Origin: Pseudomonadota bacterium
Lineage (GTDB): Bacteria > Pseudomonadota > Gammaproteobacteria > Steroidobacterales > Steroidobacteraceae
Length of the DNA stretch: 7,537 nt
Direction: 5' to 3'
Assembly (NCBI GenBank): GCA_947454665.1
Contig: CANGMU010000110.1
Span: 1-7,537, forward strand
Positions 6,123-7,537 of this stretch are shown one piece after another (position 1 is the first letter of the stretch; every line of letters starts with the position of its first letter). A program made the position numbers and the translations under genes. The notes beneath the pieces are model-generated. The model did not search any database. It was not told the origin of the DNA and was given only the letters and a program-made list of their open reading frames with translations.

Positions 6123-7537
6123 ACAGGGCGAGTGACTTCAGCACCGTCATCCCGATGCCCCAGCCCATCGGGATCGACACCGCGATCCAGGCCAGCACGA
6201 CCAACCAGGCCGGCGTCACCGACGAGGACGTACCGGCCGCCAACTGCTCGCGCTGGGACGTCTCGTGGGCGAGCGCGCGCTCGCGCGCCAGCTCATCGTC
6301 GGACATGAACTTGTCGTCCTTCACGGGGCGGACCAGCAGGTTGCACAGGAAGCCACCCACCAGCAGCGCGGCGAGGATGTACATCGTCATGTTGTAGGCT
6401 TGGTTCGCCGGCACGCCGGCGGCCAACTGGGCCTCGCGGATGTAGTTCACGACGACGGGACCGAGGATGCCGGCCACGGACCAGGCCGTCAGCAGGCGGC
6501 CGTGTATCGCACCGACGTGCTGCGTGCCGAACAGGTCGGCGAGATAAGCCGGGATCGTCGCAAAGCCGCCGCCATACATCGTCAGGATCACGCAGAAGAG
6601 CAGCACGAACAGGCCGACGTGCCCACCCGCACCGACGATCGGCGCGGACGCGTACAGCGCGATGCCCAGCAGGAAGAACACGAAATAAGTGGTGCGCCGG
6701 CCGATGACGTCCGAGAACGAGGCCCAGAAAATCCGGCCCAGGATGTTGAACAGAGACAACAGGCCCGCGAAGGCCGCGGCCAGTGTCGCCATCTGCGCCC
6801 GGGCATCGGCCGACATGTCCGCCAACTGCTGGGCTTCACCGCCCATCATCCGCGCACCGAACACCTCCTGCAGCATCGGCGAGGCCATGCCGACCACACC
6901 GATGCCGGCGCTCACGTTCAGGCACAGCACGCCCCACAGCAGCCAGAACTGCGGCGTCGAGAGCACGCGGTCGACGTGCACATGCCGCGTCGTCATCAGC
7001 GAATGCGAGTTGGGCGCGGGAGGCGTCCAGCCTGCTGGCGCCCAGCCCGTAGCCGGCACGCGATAACCGAACGCGCCCAGCATCATCGAGATGAAGTACA
7101 GCCCTGCCATCACGAGGAAGGTCTGCCACACGCCCACGCCACCCGAGGCAGCGAAATGCTTCATCAGCTTGTCGGCCAGCGGCGAGCCGATCATCGCGCC
7201 ACCGCCGAAGCCCATGATCGCCATGCCGGTGGCCATGCCGCGCCGGTCCGGGAACCACTTGATGAGCGTCGAGACGGGCGAGATATAGCCCAGGCCCAGG
7301 CCGATGCCACCGATCACGCCGGCGCCCAGCCACAGCAACCAGAGCTGGTGTTCACGCACGCCGATGGCGGCGATCACCAGGCCCAGGCACCAGCACAGCG
7401 CCGAGACGACGCCCGCCTTGCGAGGGCCGGCCGTTTCGAGCCAGTGGCCGAACAACGCAGCCGAGGAACCCAGCAGCACGAAGAACAGTGTGTAGGTCCA
7501 GCCCAGCATGGAGACGGGCCAGTCGCAGGTGGTCGTC
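6115..7537 (-). CDS. OFA-family MFS transporter (oxalate/formate antiporter-like), 5' end outside window
   Basis: The stop is at 6115-6117 and the frame stays open to the right edge, giving about 473 residues. The ATG at 7507-7509 is internal: the codons before it read TTTCDWPVS, which continues the conserved OFA pattern, so about 80-90 N-terminal residues (TM1 and the following loop) are missing. Counting from that Met, motifs are GPRKAG (28-33), GYISPVSTLIKWFPDRRGMA (74-93), the mid-protein loop GYRVPATGWAPAGWTPP (148-164), TPQFWLLW (185-192), LCLNVSAGIGVVGMASPM (195-212), FSDVIGRRTTYF (265-276, motif A-like), GGGFATIPAYLADLFGT (313-329) and GAIHGRLLTAWSVAGILGP (333-351). OFA carriers exchange or take up small carboxylates such as oxalate, formate, lactate or pyruvate across the inner membrane; the substrate here is unknown. 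After the last core helix comes a charged segment (about 396-425) and an extra C-terminal membrane helix (434-460). It is convergent with the MATE gene. Confidence 0.92.
   Translation of the reverse strand, partial: TTTCDWPVSMLGWTYTLFFVLLGSSAALFGHWLETAGPRKAGVVSALCWCLGLVIAAIGVREHQLWLLWLGAGVIGGIGLGLGYISPVSTLIKWFPDRRGMATGMAIMGFGGGAMIGSPLADKLMKHFAASGGVGVWQTFLVMAGLYFISMMLGAFGYRVPATGWAPAGWTPPAPNSHSLMTTRHVHVDRVLSTPQFWLLWGVLCLNVSAGIGVVGMASPMLQEVFGARMMGGEAQQLADMSADARAQMATLAAAFAGLLSLFNILGRIFWASFSDVIGRRTTYFVFFLLGIALYASAPIVGAGGHVGLFVLLFCVILTMYGGGFATIPAYLADLFGTQHVGAIHGRLLTAWSVAGILGPVVVNYIREAQLAAGVPANQAYNMTMYILAALLVGGFLCNLLVRPVKDDKFMSDDELARERALAHETSQREQLAAGTSSSVTPAWLVVLAWIAVSIPMGWGIGMTVLKSLALFR

Noticed and set aside
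4727..6397. Long + strand frame (556 residues) across the MATE gene and into the MFS gene
   Set aside because: Composition is dominated by Arg, Gly, Ala and His with no motifs or membrane pattern, as expected for the +2 shadow frame of a GC-rich gene. The real MATE frame has clear family motifs.
7507..7509. ATG as the true start of the OFA transporter
   Set aside because: The upstream codons stay open to the window edge and continue a conserved OFA segment (CDWPVS). A start here would remove the first membrane helix.
1..7537. CRISPR array, insertion sequence, tRNA/rRNA, phage or defence module
   Set aside because: No regularly spaced repeats, transposase motifs, terminal inverted repeats or structural RNA signatures were seen, and almost all bases are taken by recognisable housekeeping or transport genes.

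Overview
The window is GC-rich (about two-thirds G+C by eye) and densely coding, with one- to four-base gene overlaps and gaps of at most about 120 bases. Gene content (molybdate ABC transporter, a CNNM/CorC membrane protein, a MATE exporter, an OFA-type MFS carrier, a likely outer-membrane protein) points to a Gram-negative bacterium. Protein style suggests a Beta- or Gammaproteobacterium, but no single gene fixes the taxon.

Layout. Bases 1-2407 (+) hold the end of a molybdate-uptake operon: the C-terminus of modB, complete modC, and a third gene overlapping modC by ATGA. That third gene encodes an exported protein of unknown function with beta-barrel character. A short convergent gap (2408-2424), with a hairpin reaching into the gene end, separates it from a minus-strand pair. 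The pair is a PcaD-like alpha/beta hydrolase (4667 down to 3873) followed by a CNNM/CBS/CorC-type transport protein (3753 down to 2425). Divergent from the hydrolase is a MATE exporter (+, ends 6122), which overlaps by 8 bp, tail to tail, an OFA-family MFS transporter (minus) whose 5' end runs off the right edge.

How the genes relate. Only the mod genes form an evident functional unit: ModB is the inner-membrane channel and ModC the ATPase. The outer-membrane-like protein is probably co-translated with them. The rest look like separate units, mostly membrane transport with one soluble hydrolase. The two minus-strand genes carry similar leader regions (a TATGAT -10-like box next to CCGCGG, then a conserved 10-mer with hairpin potential), so each may have its own promoter.

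No CRISPR array, mobile element, tRNA, rRNA or clear phage/defence system was seen. The most promising unexplained items are the mod-linked exported protein, the duplicated leader motif, the unusual acid position in the hydrolase, and the small-subunit-like tail of the MFS protein.
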